Part shown: positions 22,869-36,900 of the stretch, piece after piece
Numbering within the stretch: position 1 is the stretch's first letter
Layout of the letters: each line of letters begins with the position of its first letter
DNA from: Xestospongia muta
Taxonomy: Eukaryota > Porifera > Demospongiae > Haplosclerida > Petrosiidae
DNA: 64,000 nucleotides
Reading direction: 5' to 3'
NCBI GenBank assembly: GCA_963693285.1
Contig: OY848917.1
Location: forward strand, 23,628,245-23,692,244
Made by a program: the position numbers and the translations under genes
Notes under the pieces: generated by a model
The model's database searches: none
The model's input: only the letters and a program-made list of their open reading frames with translations
What the model was told of the DNA's origin: nothing

Positions 22869-25800
22869 GAAGTCACAAGCTATAAACAAAATTTGCTGCC
22901 TAATGTACACATACGTTACTCTTTTGAGACTGAAAGATTTTCATGCACACACATTGTTGTTTTAAAAGTAGGGATAGCAATAGACACATTTCTTATTAAA
23001 TTGTAAATACTTTAAATATAGTTTTGTTTTGTACTAGAAAATATGGTGGGATTTTTGAATTTCAACATAAATCTAATAATTAACACTCTGATATGTACCA
23101 AATTGATGAGTCTTACAAAGCATTAAATCATATATAGTGAAGATGATTTGAATAAATTAAGAATAAATACAAAATCATGATTGTATATGATTTACACAGA
23201 ACAGTTTCCATGACAATGATGTGCATTCAACAATAGCCAAAAGAAATACGTCTTTATCATAATTATTATTTAAAATGCAGCTATAACCCCTAATTCAATA
23301 TGGTGGTGTTGTTCTCTAGAAGCTTTAATCTTTATAAATCATCATGGCATGCACTACAATCATTCTCATTCTCCACCTTTAGTTAAATGTACTACCCATA
23401 CATACACGATATAGTTGATTGAAGTGTCTAATAATCAATGTTTAACTTGTCTTCTATGGCATAATTTCTGATACTTCAGATAAAGTTATCTTTTCACAAC
23501 AATCATTTTTAGTGAGTTAGTTTGAGATATTTCTGCTGCCACCTGTACGTTTGGGTCTGTAATTGACCTATAAAGGTATGGAAAAAACTGACTGGTGATC
23601 CCTAAGATAAAATATGGATACAAACTTGGTTATCTTTGTTCAATTTTGAGGTCCGTTTTTGATATATAATCTAAATCAATAATATATAGTCCATGTATGG
23701 TAAACAGTACACAAAACCTCCTTCTTATCTATTAACTGCTTCTAGAAACGAATGACCTTTCCTAGCCTTTAACCAGTACAATGCAGTCTACATGAACATG
23801 TTGATTGTGTGATATCACTGACATAATGTTGATATTATTTTGCTAGAAATTTATATGTGTAAGTTTTCATAAAAGCAATTCTGTGCATACTAGATACATA
23901 TGACAAAAGCATTTTGTTAGCTGTGTGTTGATGTCTGTATAAATGTAATACATAATAAATAATGTCTATAGTTTCATATGACTTTTTGTAACATCTAAAA
24001 GTAACCTTAAACATTTGCAGTTCACATTCAGTATTATAAGATCTTCATAATATATACATGTATAATAATCCATTCATAACAGAACAATTATTATCAAAAC
24101 TTATGCGTTTGAATGCAATATAAAACTACATATACTTGGTTAGTTACATTACATATATATTTAGTATACTTTCTTTCCATCATTGTATTAAAGATTATGT
24201 CAATTGTAGTTTGTAAAGTACATTTAATATATGTAGGTGTTATGTCCAAGAATCAAAGCCATAAATCATAGACTGTAGGTAATGATGTATATGTATTAGG
24301 TATTTATTATCTGTCATCTCTCATTTATCTTTTCAACAACATTACCAATACTAATGTCCATGGACTCTAATCAGTAAGGATGAATTACTTATGAAGACCT
24401 ACCATTGTTGTGTTTTATCTAATCATAAGATTTACATGGTCCATATGTCCATTCCATTCACATTATCAATTACAGATATATAGTCAAATAAACCAATAAC
24501 ACTTAATACTTTCTATGAATGATTTCAAAGTTTAAAAAACATTCTGTCTTTTTATTTTAATATACATTATAGTAACTGTTACTGCCTCAATGATTGTCTT
24601 TAATATACAATTAAAATAAAATATATAAAACATAGCTAGCTACTTTTGTTAAATGTATTACAATAGTTTATATAATGATTCAAAATAACAAAAGATATCA
24701 TAATGAGTCTACTCATTTATAAAAATGACCTTCTCATCTTCATTTTGTATATCACAATAAGAGTTTACATCATGAATACAATTGACAAAATTTATTTTTA
24801 ATATAATATATATATAACATATAACATAACATATATATAGAAGACTATGTTTACTGGCACTATGTTACTAGAGTTGTTAAATAGGAAAGCTGTCAGACAC
24901 TGACTGTTACAAAAGCATTGATGAATGATAGATATCTCAAGCAGAAAATAAAATGATAAAGGGTGTCAAAAATGGATACAAGATGAGCTTGTTGGACTAC
25001 TTAGTTTGATGTATATATAATATATATATATATATATAGTACCATAACTGGTTATATTACAGCTATTATTACAAAAGAATTGTTAATTTATACAACAACA
25101 ATATATTATTTATTGTGTATAAACAACAGAAACTGACAAAGAAAATGAGATTAGAGAGATGAATAGATAGATAAAATTAGTAAATGATTACTGATGTCTT
25201 CAAATCTACCATCTGTCTGTTACTCATATTGTCCATAGCTGAGTCCAGTCATTCAATGTTTATCTACTTTGGATTGATCTATTGGCCAACATATTTGCTC
25301 TGCTCTATTCAATAATTTTCTTAATATAACTACATACTTGACTAAATCTCTGTCTATGCTTCCATCAAAACTTTGATCTGTTGATCCACTAGGAAATACA
25401 TTAGTTATACTCTTTACCATGCAGAAGATCCATCCCTTGACTATCATTTTACTCCATGACTCATTAACTATACTTAATATAAGATTATTGACCCAAAGGT
25501 TCAACTATACATTATTTTAGCATTATATAACTGTTATGGTAATGCACACACACACTAATTATCATCTAATCAACTAAATTACTAGCACATATACTTATAT
25601 AATTAGTCTCATTGTCTGTCCATCCATTTCTTGTTTACATTAATAGCTACAATCTGTCTAATCTTTATTAACAAAAACAATTATAGTGCTTTAGTGCTTT
25701 TCATTAACAGAAAAACTGTATCTGTCTGTATATTCTAGTCTAGCTGATGAACATTTGTGCTGCATAAGTAAATTGATAGATACCCTAATAAACAGATTGA

Positions 25801-26868
25801 CATGAATGCTGACTGAGATGCCATTACATTATGGGTTAAAAGACAAATGACAGACAAATAAACATTAACAGATTAATAAAATTATAGATTGATCAATGGA
25901 CAGACAGACAGATGACATCGACAGACATGTTAGACTAAAAATACAGATGAGTAAAATATTAAATTAAAACATGTTTCTTATATTAAATTTTTATTCTCTA
26001 TATCAATTAATTAGCCCATCTATTTGTTACCCAATGATATGTTCTTCCATATACCTATATGATAATTTGTTATCAATTACAACTAGTTTATTTATCAATC
26101 AATAATTCATTCAATTGTTTGTATTGACTTCATTGCATCTGTTGGAAAAGACATCTCTCTAACCATTTAATTATCATTTAATCTATCCATCAATCATTCT
26201 ATTTATCCGCTATCTACTGACCTATATGAACACAGTTTTGTATATGTTTAGTTGACATAACAGTTTTCATTATAGCTTTAATTATAGAAAAGATTTTTTA
26301 GTTTTAAAGCATGAGTCTCAATATATACAACTACACTATTAACAATTATATACAGAGTATGGGTAGACTAAAGACACTGACTAAGAGAATGGTAATTGGA
26401 GAATGTAACTATAGATTAATAATTGGAAGAATTGATAAAATAAGATTAATTGATAAAATTACACTAGCGTATCTAGGAGGGTGCCTGGGGGTGCACAGGC
26501 ACTCGTTTTTATTCTATATTATCATATTGTATATTAATCTGTTAATCTGTTCATTGGTTAACTTATCTTTCTATTATTCTGTTAAATTTATTATGATAAA
26601 TTTTAAAAAGCACTGCAAGACTCTGTAAATCATTATGTCATTTCTAGGAGAAAAGTTGTTGCAAAGAGGTTTGGCCCTTGAATATTTTTATAGATTTATA
26701 TTTTACTCTATAGCATGAGTACAGAAGAATGCTGTAAGAAGATGCCAAATCTTGGTGAACCTAATACAATAACTAACGTGGAGTTTAATGACGATTTTCT
26801 TATTTGGCCTGCACCTAAAATATTCTAATTTTATTCATTAGTGGGTGTTGTCAGTTAGGATGTTTTAT
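22869..26868. other. Spacer between copies B and C
   Basis: No protein-coding gene was seen. About 22985-23650 matches the 3' flanks of D (about 44000-46050) and E (about 60350-61350), so this flank was duplicated with the gene. About 24620-25020 is a copy of a dispersed AT-rich repeat. TA runs occur at about 25014-25038. About 26464-26505 holds a small palindromic, G-rich motif (gtgcctgggggtgcacaggcac) of the kind found at transposon ends. Confidence 0.5.
24620..25020. repeat. Dispersed AT-rich repeat, copy downstream of B
   Basis: A recurring block contains tagctacttttgtt, tttatataatgattcaaaat, gagtttacat, gactatgtttactgg, aggaaagctgtcagac and gataaaggg. Other full or partial copies lie at about 29230-29460, 29800-30030, 31370-31640, 46130-46430 and 61400-61770. 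No coding capacity was seen. Confidence 0.55.
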
Positions 26869-26875
26869 TATAAAA
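26869..26875 (+). promoter_or_regulatory. TATA box of copy C
   Basis: TATAAAA lies 46 nt before the start codon of the signal-peptide-like exon at 26915, the same spacing as in B, D and E (42-45 nt). The GGGCGG box of the other copies is absent. Confidence 0.4.
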
Positions 26876-27014
26876 CGAAACAAGTCACAGTAGTGACAGC
26901 ACACGGCATTAACAATGAGTGTGCTAAGGATTTACTGTTGCCTTACTGCCTTTATTTTTGGTTAAGTCTGTTTAGTTTTGGATACTCAGGATCAGTGTAA
27001 GAAATATTAATATT

Positions 27015-27022
27015 ATGTATAT

Positions 27023-27070
<48 letters not shown>
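27015..27070. repeat. TA dinucleotide microsatellite
   Basis: A long TA run sits in the first intron of copy C, directly before its EMI-like exon. Confidence 0.9.
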
Positions 27071-27695
27071 GATGCTACGAAGTAGGACGTCGTAGTGTAC
27101 TTCAAACATCTTCAAGATATCATCAAGGTCATTATGGTTAGACATGTGGATTTTGGGGATTAAGTAGATGTACCAGGTATTGGACTGGTATAGAATATTA
27201 TAATCACTATGTTTACTTGACTTACTCAAAAGCAACATGTTGTGCAGGAACACATACTGGTACATATCCAAATTGCATATACGTAAGTTATTCAATTATT
27301 ATGATTTTAATTACTGTCAGTGTTTTTAAACTGGTAGCATTCTGTAATTCTTCATGCAACTATGGTGTCTGTTTACATAACTCTGCCTTAAAAGTCAACT
27401 ATTGTCAGTGTAATGCTGGATACAAAGGAAAAAACTGTAATCAAGGTTAGACAATACCCACCTCTATAGTTCTTTAGGAAATTGGACTGTTTTTACTATG
27501 ACACTAGCATTTTCCAAATAAATATATACACATAAAAATGCATTTTGTGATTTTAACTAAGGTTTTTTATTATAATTTTATCAATAACATGGAAGCACAA
27601 TTTTAATATACTACATAACCAAACTAGTCTAACACCAATTAGAAGTTAAAAAAGTAATCCCTTGCTCATAGCTTCAATTGAAGGCAATGACTCAT

Positions 27696-27875
27696 GGCGC
27701 ACCATTTGTGTCAAAATTGATTTACTTTTAATGTACATTATTTGTTAAATAATTTGATTTACCAAATAATGTATGATTTATAAAATAAATAAGAAGTAAA
27801 TCAAAGGATTTTTAATAAATATTGACTTATTTAATATATCATGATAATTTTCCAATTTTGATACAACTGTGCTCC
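27696..27875. repeat. MITE-like palindromic element in intron 4 of copy C
   Basis: Terminal inverted repeats ggcgcaccatttgtg and gatacaactgtgctcc match the element at 99-270. A second hairpin follows at about 27880-27934 (gatactatttcaacta paired with gttgaaatattatc). Confidence 0.5.
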
Positions 27876-28126
27876 TGACTGGATACTATTTCAACTAAGC
27901 AAACTTTGTTAGCTCAGTTGAAATATTATCCATCTCTTGGTCATGGTGCAATTGTTGGTAAAGTATAAACATTATTTTTTGGCTTTTATTCTCCTTTATA
28001 CATAATGCATTAGACTAACTATAGCTTTGTGGTAACTTCGAATTTGGCTTTTATTGCAATTAAATTAAATATATATAGTAACAAGACCTTGGTTAAAATC
28101 ACAAAATGCTTTTTAAAGTTATATGC

Positions 28127-28190
28127 ATACATTCATACATACATACATGCATACATACATACATACACACACACATATATTTATATTTAT
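28127..28190. repeat. CATA/CACA microsatellite
   Basis: Repeats of cata, then ca, then tttat lie in intron 4 of copy C. Open frames across it are artefacts. Confidence 0.85.
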
Positions 28191-29137
28191 TTATTATATA
28201 TATAGCTATTACTCTTGGCATAAAACACCAGGCAGTCATATACAGAAATATTTCAGACCATATCTTATAATAATATCCACTTATATCATGTTATTATTAT
28301 GCTGTATGATAAACATCTACTTTAACAGCTACACATGTGAATTATTTAGTTACTAGTTTTTTGCTACATTGCTCCTCTCTGTTCTTAGACATTCCACAGC
28401 TAAGAAATTTTAATTATCAAACTGCATTTTTACTGTACCATAGCTAGTTCGAAATAAGTCTTATTATCTTATTATAATCTTATAACAGATGTAAATGAAT
28501 ATGAAGAAGGTCATATTTGTCACAAAATATGACAATAATACTTTTGGTTCTTATGTCTATAAATGCCATGAAGGACATACTTTGGCTTATGACAAGTTTA
28601 CCTGTGTAGGTAAGTAAAATTAAATTGTCACATTAAACAACTAAATTGATTGGTTTAGATGTAATATTTACTTATAGTATCACACAATTTCTGCAGTCTT
28701 AGTTGCATGTGACAAAATATCTTTTGTAGGAGATATTATTTTTCTATACATTACAATACATGTCTGTACATAGACATTGATGAATGTGCTGCTAACATTC
28801 ATAAATGTGACACTACTGGACGATTTGAAAACACAAAAGGATCTTATGTTTGTCATTGTGGTCATGGATATGATGTTATCATTGAAAACAACTTCCAATA
28901 TTGTCTAGGTAAACAATGTTAATGATAACTAACTAGTATTATATATAACATTATTGTAGACAGAGATGAATGTAGAGATGGTAATGGAGGATGCCATCAA
29001 CTTTGTATAAATGAACCTGGTTTTTTTAGATGTTCCTGTAGAAATGGTTACAAACAAAACTTGACTAATCTCTACAAATGCAATGGTAACAGATTTGCTA
29101 CACCTACAATATGTTTACAATACATTTTGGCCAGATG

Positions 29138-32100
29138 TGAAAAATAATATTTAATATTTTAATCTAATATACGTTGTGATAAGTGTTAGTATCTCAACAA
29201 TAGTCTTGAATATGTAATTCAAAGTAAATATACACTATATAGCTACTTCTGTTGAATACATTATCACAATAGTTTATACAATCATCAAAATGATAAAAAA
29301 GTATAGACTACGCAGTTATAAAGTGATCTTATTTTTATTTTGACAATAGAAGTTTACATTGAGACTATAATTTGCAAATTTTATTTTTAACATAATATAT
29401 AACATATATATTCAAGATTACTATCGCTAGTACTATGTTACCATAACAGTTGATGTAAGGTCATTCCTAGAAACAATTAATAACATCTGATGATTGGTAG
29501 TATGATTGACAGCTTGCCTTTAACCAATACAATCTTGTCTACACAAAATATATGGATCGTATAATATCACTGACATAACTGGTGATGTCAATGTTAGGCT
29601 ACAGCAACCTTATGTGTGTTAGTTTTCATATAATGAATCTGTACATACCAGATCATAATTTGTTTGCTGGCAAGAGTATGCATGGTTGTATATATGTAAT
29701 AATGATGATATCTATAGTTATATGTGACTATTTGTAACACCTGAATGTAACCTTAAACTGTTACTACTCATATTCAGGATAATATCTAGTATTTTAATTT
29801 AATATATGTTATGATAACTGTTAGTATCTCAATAATAGTCTTGAATATACAATTAAAATTAATTATATATTATATAGCTGTTTCTTTTGAATAAATTATC
29901 ACAATAGTTTATACAATAATCAAAATGACAAGAAGACAAGTACAGACTACTTATTTATAATGTGATATTATCTTTATTTTGTTTATGGCAATTAGAATTT
30001 GTATTGAGACTATAATTTTCAAAATTGTATTTTTTTGGATCTTCCAACTGCTACCGCCTTCATTATCCTTCATAGCCATTAATATTATGTTAACACAATC
30101 TGCCTAATCTGCTGTTGAGGATTTGGTGGGGACTGGTGGATTCCCCTTTGTCTGATTTCTTCCTTCCAACCTTACCACCATGGGTGACCCTATCAGATGT
30201 TTTAGACTCCAGATGGTATCACTCTTGGGATCGTTGGAACATATAAACTCTGCCACCATGGCAAGGTGACAATCTGAGGAAGAGATATAACTGACAATGT
30301 AATGACACACAAACATGTCTTTTTAGTATATGATTTGAGTGATGAAAATTTAGCTACACCAGTGTAAATTAACATTATGTTACATTATTAATAATTAAAT
30401 TTATTAAATCACTTGTCTGTTAACTAAATAGCAATTTAATATATAAAAAAGAAGACATATGACTACAAGAAATCACTATACTGAAATATGACGTCAGAAC
30501 TGTATATGTATATAGTTTTGATACATATATAAAAACAGATAATGTATTGTTAAATAATTGATTTTTATTAACACATGAAATGAATGTAAAGCAAAATCTC
30601 CTAAATGTCTGTTATAGGCGTGTACTAATTGTTTATAGAAAAGGGATTATCTTATATAGCTTGTCTTTAACCATTACAGTTGTTACAAAAAATCACATGC
30701 AACAATAAACAATGTCATAATTACATGGTCATAAGATAACTAAATGTATACAATCATTAACATACCAGTAAAGCTTTCTCTTATATATTGTATGTATATA
30801 AAATGTTTATAAAACTAATACACATAAGACTGTTCAGTACTATATATGGTCTTCATGTTATACACAAGTACTAATCTTGTAACATAACAATTAACATCAT
30901 TTTGAAGCTTTATAAAGTTACACATACTTAGTTAAGGTCATCATTTTATATTACATATATATAATTGACATGCCTTCTTTTCATGCAGTTTATTAAAGAT
31001 AATGTCCTTGTAAAGTATAGCTATACATGTAGGTGTAATCCTACAAGGATATATCTCTCTTCTCACTAATTAGTCATGATCTTTTGGCCATTTATAATAC
31101 TATTTTTACATTCTTAAGTTAAGTAAAGAAAATAAAACATAGACATGTTAATGAGTGTGTAGATGTGAATATCCTGCTAATAACTAGTGTTATGTATGTA
31201 TATATTCATAAGTCTGGGATGGCCCATATGTTCATTCACATTACCACTTGTCACTGTAGAATTAATCACTCCAATTAGATTGTTCTAAATATTGCTAATG
31301 TAACATAGTAACTCAGTAGTAGTCTTAAATATACATGCTTTATATATAACATTAAAAATCAATTATACATTATATAGCTACTACTGTTGAGTATATTATC
31401 AAAACAGTTTATACACCAGGTCAAAATGATAATAATATTAATGTCAATGTGATATCAGTAAAAAACATATTAAAGTGATATTATTATATTTATTTCATGC
31501 ATCACAAGAGGAGTTTACGTTTTGACTACAAATGACAAAATTTTATTTAATATAATACATAGCATATATATCCAAGACAATTGTTACTGGTACATTGTTA
31601 CCATAACAGTTATTGAATAGGAAAAATGATAAAAATCATACCTAGAAACTATTGATCATGAGTAACATCTGGTGATTGACAGACATTACATATAGGTGTA
31701 ATGTCCAAGAATTTAAACCTGTTAAAAATCATAAATTATAAATTATAGGTAATGATGTATATGTATTACAAATTGATTATGTCATGTTTCAATTTCTTTA
31801 TTAGCAAATTATCAATACTAATGTCCATGAACTCTAATATGGATGTACATATGTTATAATATAAAAGTTCCTGTTGTGTACATTTATTGACTAATAGTTG
31901 ATATCTGCTGTGATTTTAAACTCAGATTAAATTTTCTGCTTCTATCATTTGCTGATCTAAGATAGTGATGTAACTGGAGATAATAATATTAGGTTATCAC
32001 AGCATTTAAGCAAATCTCTAAATACTAGATGAGTAAGATAAAGCATAATTTATTTGGTGGTAAGATGATGCATAGTTGTATACATGTAATAATGATTATG

Positions 32101-33908
32101 ACTATTGCTTAATGTGGCTTTTTGTAACATCTATAGTTGACATAGTTATATATCCTAGGTTATTGGCATCATTATATATTACATATATATAATTGGTATA
32201 CCTTCTTTCAATACTGCACATTACAAATTATATCAATCGTCTTAGTACAATAGATTTTATACATGTGGATATAAATATCACAGGCAGACAAAAATGATAA
32301 AAGGAATTAAAAATGGTTACAAGATAGGCTAGTTGGGTTCATATGTATGTAATACCATAACTGGTTACATTACAGCTAATATAACAAAAGAGTTGTAATT
32401 TATGCAACGATAATAGTCACCTATTTATTGTGTGTTGACAATAGAAACTGATAAAGAAAATGGGGTTGGAGTGATAAACACTGAACATGGATAATAGGAT
32501 AACAGATAAGAAGACACATCCTTGAATGAAAACTGATCATGTATTAATGGATATAGGTAAATGACAAATAATAAATGCGCATATATTATAAACAGAATAA
32601 ATGGATGCATGATATTAGTAAATGATAACTGATGTCTGCAATTCCACCAGATTGTCCATGATTCTGTCTAGTAATTCAGTGTATAACATCTGTGTTGACA
32701 TTTGGGGATTAGTATTTACAGCATCTATGTTAACATCTGGTGATTAGTAGTTATTACATCTGTGTTGACATTTGGGGATTATTATTCACTACATTTGTGT
32801 TGATGTTTGGGGATTATTATTCACTGCATCTGTGTTAACATCTGTTGATTAACATATATAATATCTATGTTGATATCTTGTGATTAAAATTTATAGACAT
32901 CCTAACAAAAAATACAAGCTCTCAGATGTTTATAAAGCTGAATGTAAATACATGGATGAAAGATCAGTGGATAAATATCACAAGAAGGCAGATAAAGTAC
33001 AATAATAAATTATGAGGAGAAATGGAATATAAAATGAACTTGATGGCCATAGGTTAGTTGACTTTATGTGTGTATGCATGATAGATATAGATAATATAGG
33101 TATTTTATAATTATACAAGAGGACAGATTGATGAATAGACAGATAAATGGATAGATGAAATTAGTAATTAATAACTGATGTCTTCAAGTTTATGATCTAT
33201 CTGTTAAATCATAAAAATTGTCCATGACTCACTCAAGTCATTCAATGCTTATTTGGTTTGGATTGGTCTATTGGCCTATATGTTTGTTCCTCTCTATTCA
33301 GCAATCTTTCCTAATAATCTCTATCTATATTTCTATCTTGTCTCACATAGCCACCCCTCCTTTAAATGAAATGGGAAGAGCTGAAGAAGGGACTGGCTAT
33401 GTGGGAATATTATCAATTCAATTGTTTATCCACTAGGACATACATTAGATATATTCTGTCAGAGGATTCATCCATGACTAACGATTTTCTTTACTTGAAT
33501 AATTTTCTACACTTAATAATGATTGACTCAAATGGTCTAACTATATATTATTTTAGCATTATATAAACTGATACACTTCTATCAATTAAATATATTATAA
33601 TATAATATGTTTATATTAGTTTGTTCATACACCTATCTATTCTTTCATTCCACATGTTTGACAAATTTTCACCAAATACAACTATTGTTCATCCAACTTG
33701 TTCTTATTGCTTCAGTTTCTCTGTGAAATTTTGTAGTTGTAGAAACTTTTGGTGCCGAGTTACAGCAGTTCAAAGTACATTGCCATCTAACAGACACATA
33801 CACACACAAAGCAAGCAAGTATTGTAACCACGTCCACACAGTGAGCGCCAAGAGTTTATTATTACAACTTTAAAAACTTTAATAACTTACCAGGATATAC
33901 ATATAAAT
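29138..33908. other. Spacer between copies C and D
   Basis: No gene was seen. Partial copies of the dispersed AT-rich repeat occur at 29230-29460, 29800-30030 and 31370-31640. About 30040-30300 is a less AT-rich island with a 70-codon minus-strand frame (30104-30316) that I cannot assign; it may be a transposon remnant. A minisatellite occupies about 32680-32900. From about 33700 the sequence matches the 5' flank of copy B (ttggtgccgagttacagcag). Confidence 0.45.
32680..32900. repeat. Minisatellite with unit near acatctgtgttgacatttgg
   Basis: Degenerate tandem units of about 30-60 bp share acatctRtgttRacatYtggKgattaRta. Related arrays lie at about 47755-47905, 48730-48950 and 49805-49900, all in spacers. 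Confidence 0.65.
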
Positions 33909-33937
33909 GGGCGGTATTTAAACTATTCACTATATAA
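33909..33937 (+). promoter_or_regulatory. Core promoter of copy D: GGGCGG box and TATATAA
   Basis: GGGCGG is at 33909-33914 and TATATAA at 33931-33937; the start codon is at 33976. The arrangement matches copies B and E. Confidence 0.6.
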
Positions 33938-33975
33938 TAAAAAGACAACCATTGTATGATATCTTCGCTGCAACC

Positions 33976-36900
33976 ATGACTCTCTCAAGGGTTTGCTTTT
34001 CTTTTTTCGTTTCTATCAATATATTTATTTGTCTAAATTTGTTCAATTGTGGTCATTCAGCTGATGTGTGAGCAAATCCTGATCATGTGTATGATTTATA
34101 CATAAATCTATTTTGTATATTTTAGGTGCTATGCAACAAGATATAGATACCAAACGCAAATAAGTTCCTCAACAGCATCAACAAAAGGATATTATAGATG
34201 TGGATGGAAAGGCTGGAGCAGGTGTTCCAAGTACTTTTTCCAATCATTTGCAAGCTGACCTTATAATTTCTATTTTCTTAATTAGAGAAGTATACTACTG
34301 GTACTATTATTCTCACATTATCAAGGTTTATTACTCATATGCAATATGTTGTGCAGGAACACATATTGGTACACATCCAAATTGTCAACGTAAGTTATCA
34401 GATCTGGGACCTATCTTAAAGCCTGACTATAAATAATCCACAGCTTTCTGCAATCCATCATGTAACAGTGGTCACTGTCTGCATAATGCACAGTCAAATA
34501 CTAACTACTGTGAATGTTATCCTGGATATACAGGACAATACTGTGATCAAGGTTAATAAATAAACAAAGTTAGAAATATTTCAATAATTTAAATTATAAT
34601 ACAGATATTAATGAATGCCAAGGAAATTCTACAATATGCCATAGCCTTGCAGTTTGCAATAATACTCTTGGTTCTTATGTCTGTCAATGTCCTGAAGGAT
34701 ACACATTAGGTTATGACAAATTTACTTGTGTAGGTGAGTATATAATAATGACACTTGCCAGTCTATATTTATTTATATGATAATTATAATTTGCTATCCT
34801 TGCATGCTATAAGGTATAATACTACTTTTGAACTTAAGTAAATTATATGTACAGTCTCTTTTAAACATCATGTACTCTACATATGCATATACAGACATTG
34901 ATGAATGTGCTGCTAACATACATAAATGTGGCACTACTGGACGATGTGAAAACACAAAAGGATCTTACATTTGTCATTGTGGTCGTGGATATGATGTTAT
35001 TATTAAAAACAACTTTCAGTATTGTCTAGGTAAACAATCTTAATGATAACTAACTAGTATTGTGTGTAACATTATTGTAGACAGAGATGAATGTAGAGAT
35101 GGTAATGGAGGATGCCAGCAACTTTGCATAAATGAACCTGGTTTTTTTAGATGTTCCTGTAGAAATGGTTACAAGCAAAACTTGACTAATCTCTATAAAT
35201 GCAATGGTAACAGATATGCTATAAGCTTATGTATATTTATATATATTATTGTCAGATGTGGACGAATGTTCACTTGGTACACACAGATGTTCTCATATTT
35301 GCAAGAATACTCTTGGAACATACATTTGTGGCTGTCATCTTGGTTGTCAAATTGATACAAATGATAAACTGTCTTGTCAAGGTAATATGATACATCATAT
35401 GCAGTAACTATTGGAATATGCACAAAAGTACATAATGTAGTAATTTACTTATTTAAGAGGATGTATATATGTATTTGTTATGGTCTGATAGCAAACTTCA
35501 GAAGGTTATGCTGTTACAAATTTTATACAAAGTATAATAGAAAGCAGTGGCTATTTGTACAGTACAGGAATGTGCAGACTTTAAATGAAAAATAAATCCT
35601 ATACACTAGACCCTAAAACTTAAAAACTTAAATCATTAATATTGGAGTATATATTTCCTGAATCATATTTTCCAACATTACAAATACTTTTAAACAATGT
35701 TAGGCATCTTAATAGCTGAGGAAAGAATCATAAGAATGTGCTCAAATAAGCCTAAAAATGAATATAGGGGTCATTTGAAAGTATCACGGTGTAGTAGATT
35801 GAATGCTGTGGCTATTTCCCATCACCACAGTGAATGAATACCTTTCCCCCAACTAGTATCATAATACTGGGAAATGGTACTCTGGTACTGTTTCACCAAA
35901 TATATATATTTGGTGATATGATATTCCCTGAACTTTGATGCTCCCCAGTACAATATAACTGAGGAAATGTTATCCTCAGTATCTGTTTCTCCAAGTATGA
36001 ATAAAATGTCAAAATTATGTACTTAATTTGTAAAAATGTCCAAGTTCTTATATAGACTTGCTAAATAGTAAAACTTGAAAGTGGTTATTTGATTATGAAT
36101 ATCAACTTTTGAATTTTGACTATTTAACCAACATCCGTTCTGATTGGCCAATATTTACGATGACATGATTATTAATATTCATAATGAAAAGAGTTAACTT
36201 AATGTTGACCTATCAATTATTTAAATGAACATTTATAATAATATTATATTGGTGCATTCTATGTAGGGATGATGCAACTTATATTGCTACTGCATTGTTT
36301 GAATTCATTGTATTAGTATAGTACCTATACATTCATTTACTTGACTTTTTACAAAATTGGTTTTATTTAGTTGTATATATATACATACTTTATTTCCTTA
36401 TATATACCAATTAATGATAATGCTGTAGATATTGATGAGTGCAGCAACTACACTTTACATGGATGCAATCAGATTTGTACAAACTTACATTGTCTGGAAG
36501 GAAGATACTCCTGTTCATGTTACAATGGTTATAGTCTCATGGAGGACAACAGGACATGTTCAGGTATGCCTGACATTGATTAGATAAAAGCAATATTAGT
36601 AATGTTCTTTAACAAGATATCAATGAATGCTTGACCAATAATGGAGGATGTCAATATCAATGTAAAAATACTGATGGTAGCTATGTTTGTGAATGTCCTG
36701 AGGGATATCATCTTAACAATAATTCACGAACATGTGATCGTAAGACCTTGTGCTTTTTGATTAGTATGTAGTTAATTATTATTTCTTTATATAGCATTAC
36801 CTTGTCCTAATCTCTTGTCACCTGTCAATGGACACATCTCATGTTCAGACATAATTTTAGTTGTTGGTAGTAACTGTTCCTTTTGTTGCAATGAAGGTTA

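Larger units (their letters stand above)
26915..29137 (+). pseudogene. Copy C: truncated 5' fragment of the mosaic gene
   Basis: A start codon opens a short hydrophobic signal-like exon (26915-26996) that hits a TAA within 17 codons unless one base is skipped. The EMI-like region (about 27072-27281) has TAG in the middle (reads HYG-stop-TCGFW), and its two exons are fused without the intron present in B, D and E. An EGF (27338-27445) is intact. The next (28489-28609) has Cys to Tyr changes and stops. Two cbEGFs (28774-28908 and 28960-29085) remain open. Homology stops a few bases into exon 8 near 29137, where a dispersed repeat begins. Its ancestral intron 4 (27446-28488) resembles that of copy A. 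It cannot encode a functional protein; a short transcript is possible. Confidence 0.8.

Noticed and set aside
25014..25038. Repeats in the spacers as a CRISPR array or centromere-type satellite
   Set aside because: They are TA microsatellites and degenerate minisatellites without regular unique spacers.
26464..26505. Palindromic G-rich motif as a riboswitch or terminator
   Set aside because: The context is eukaryotic and intergenic, with no gene next to it; a transposon end is more plausible.
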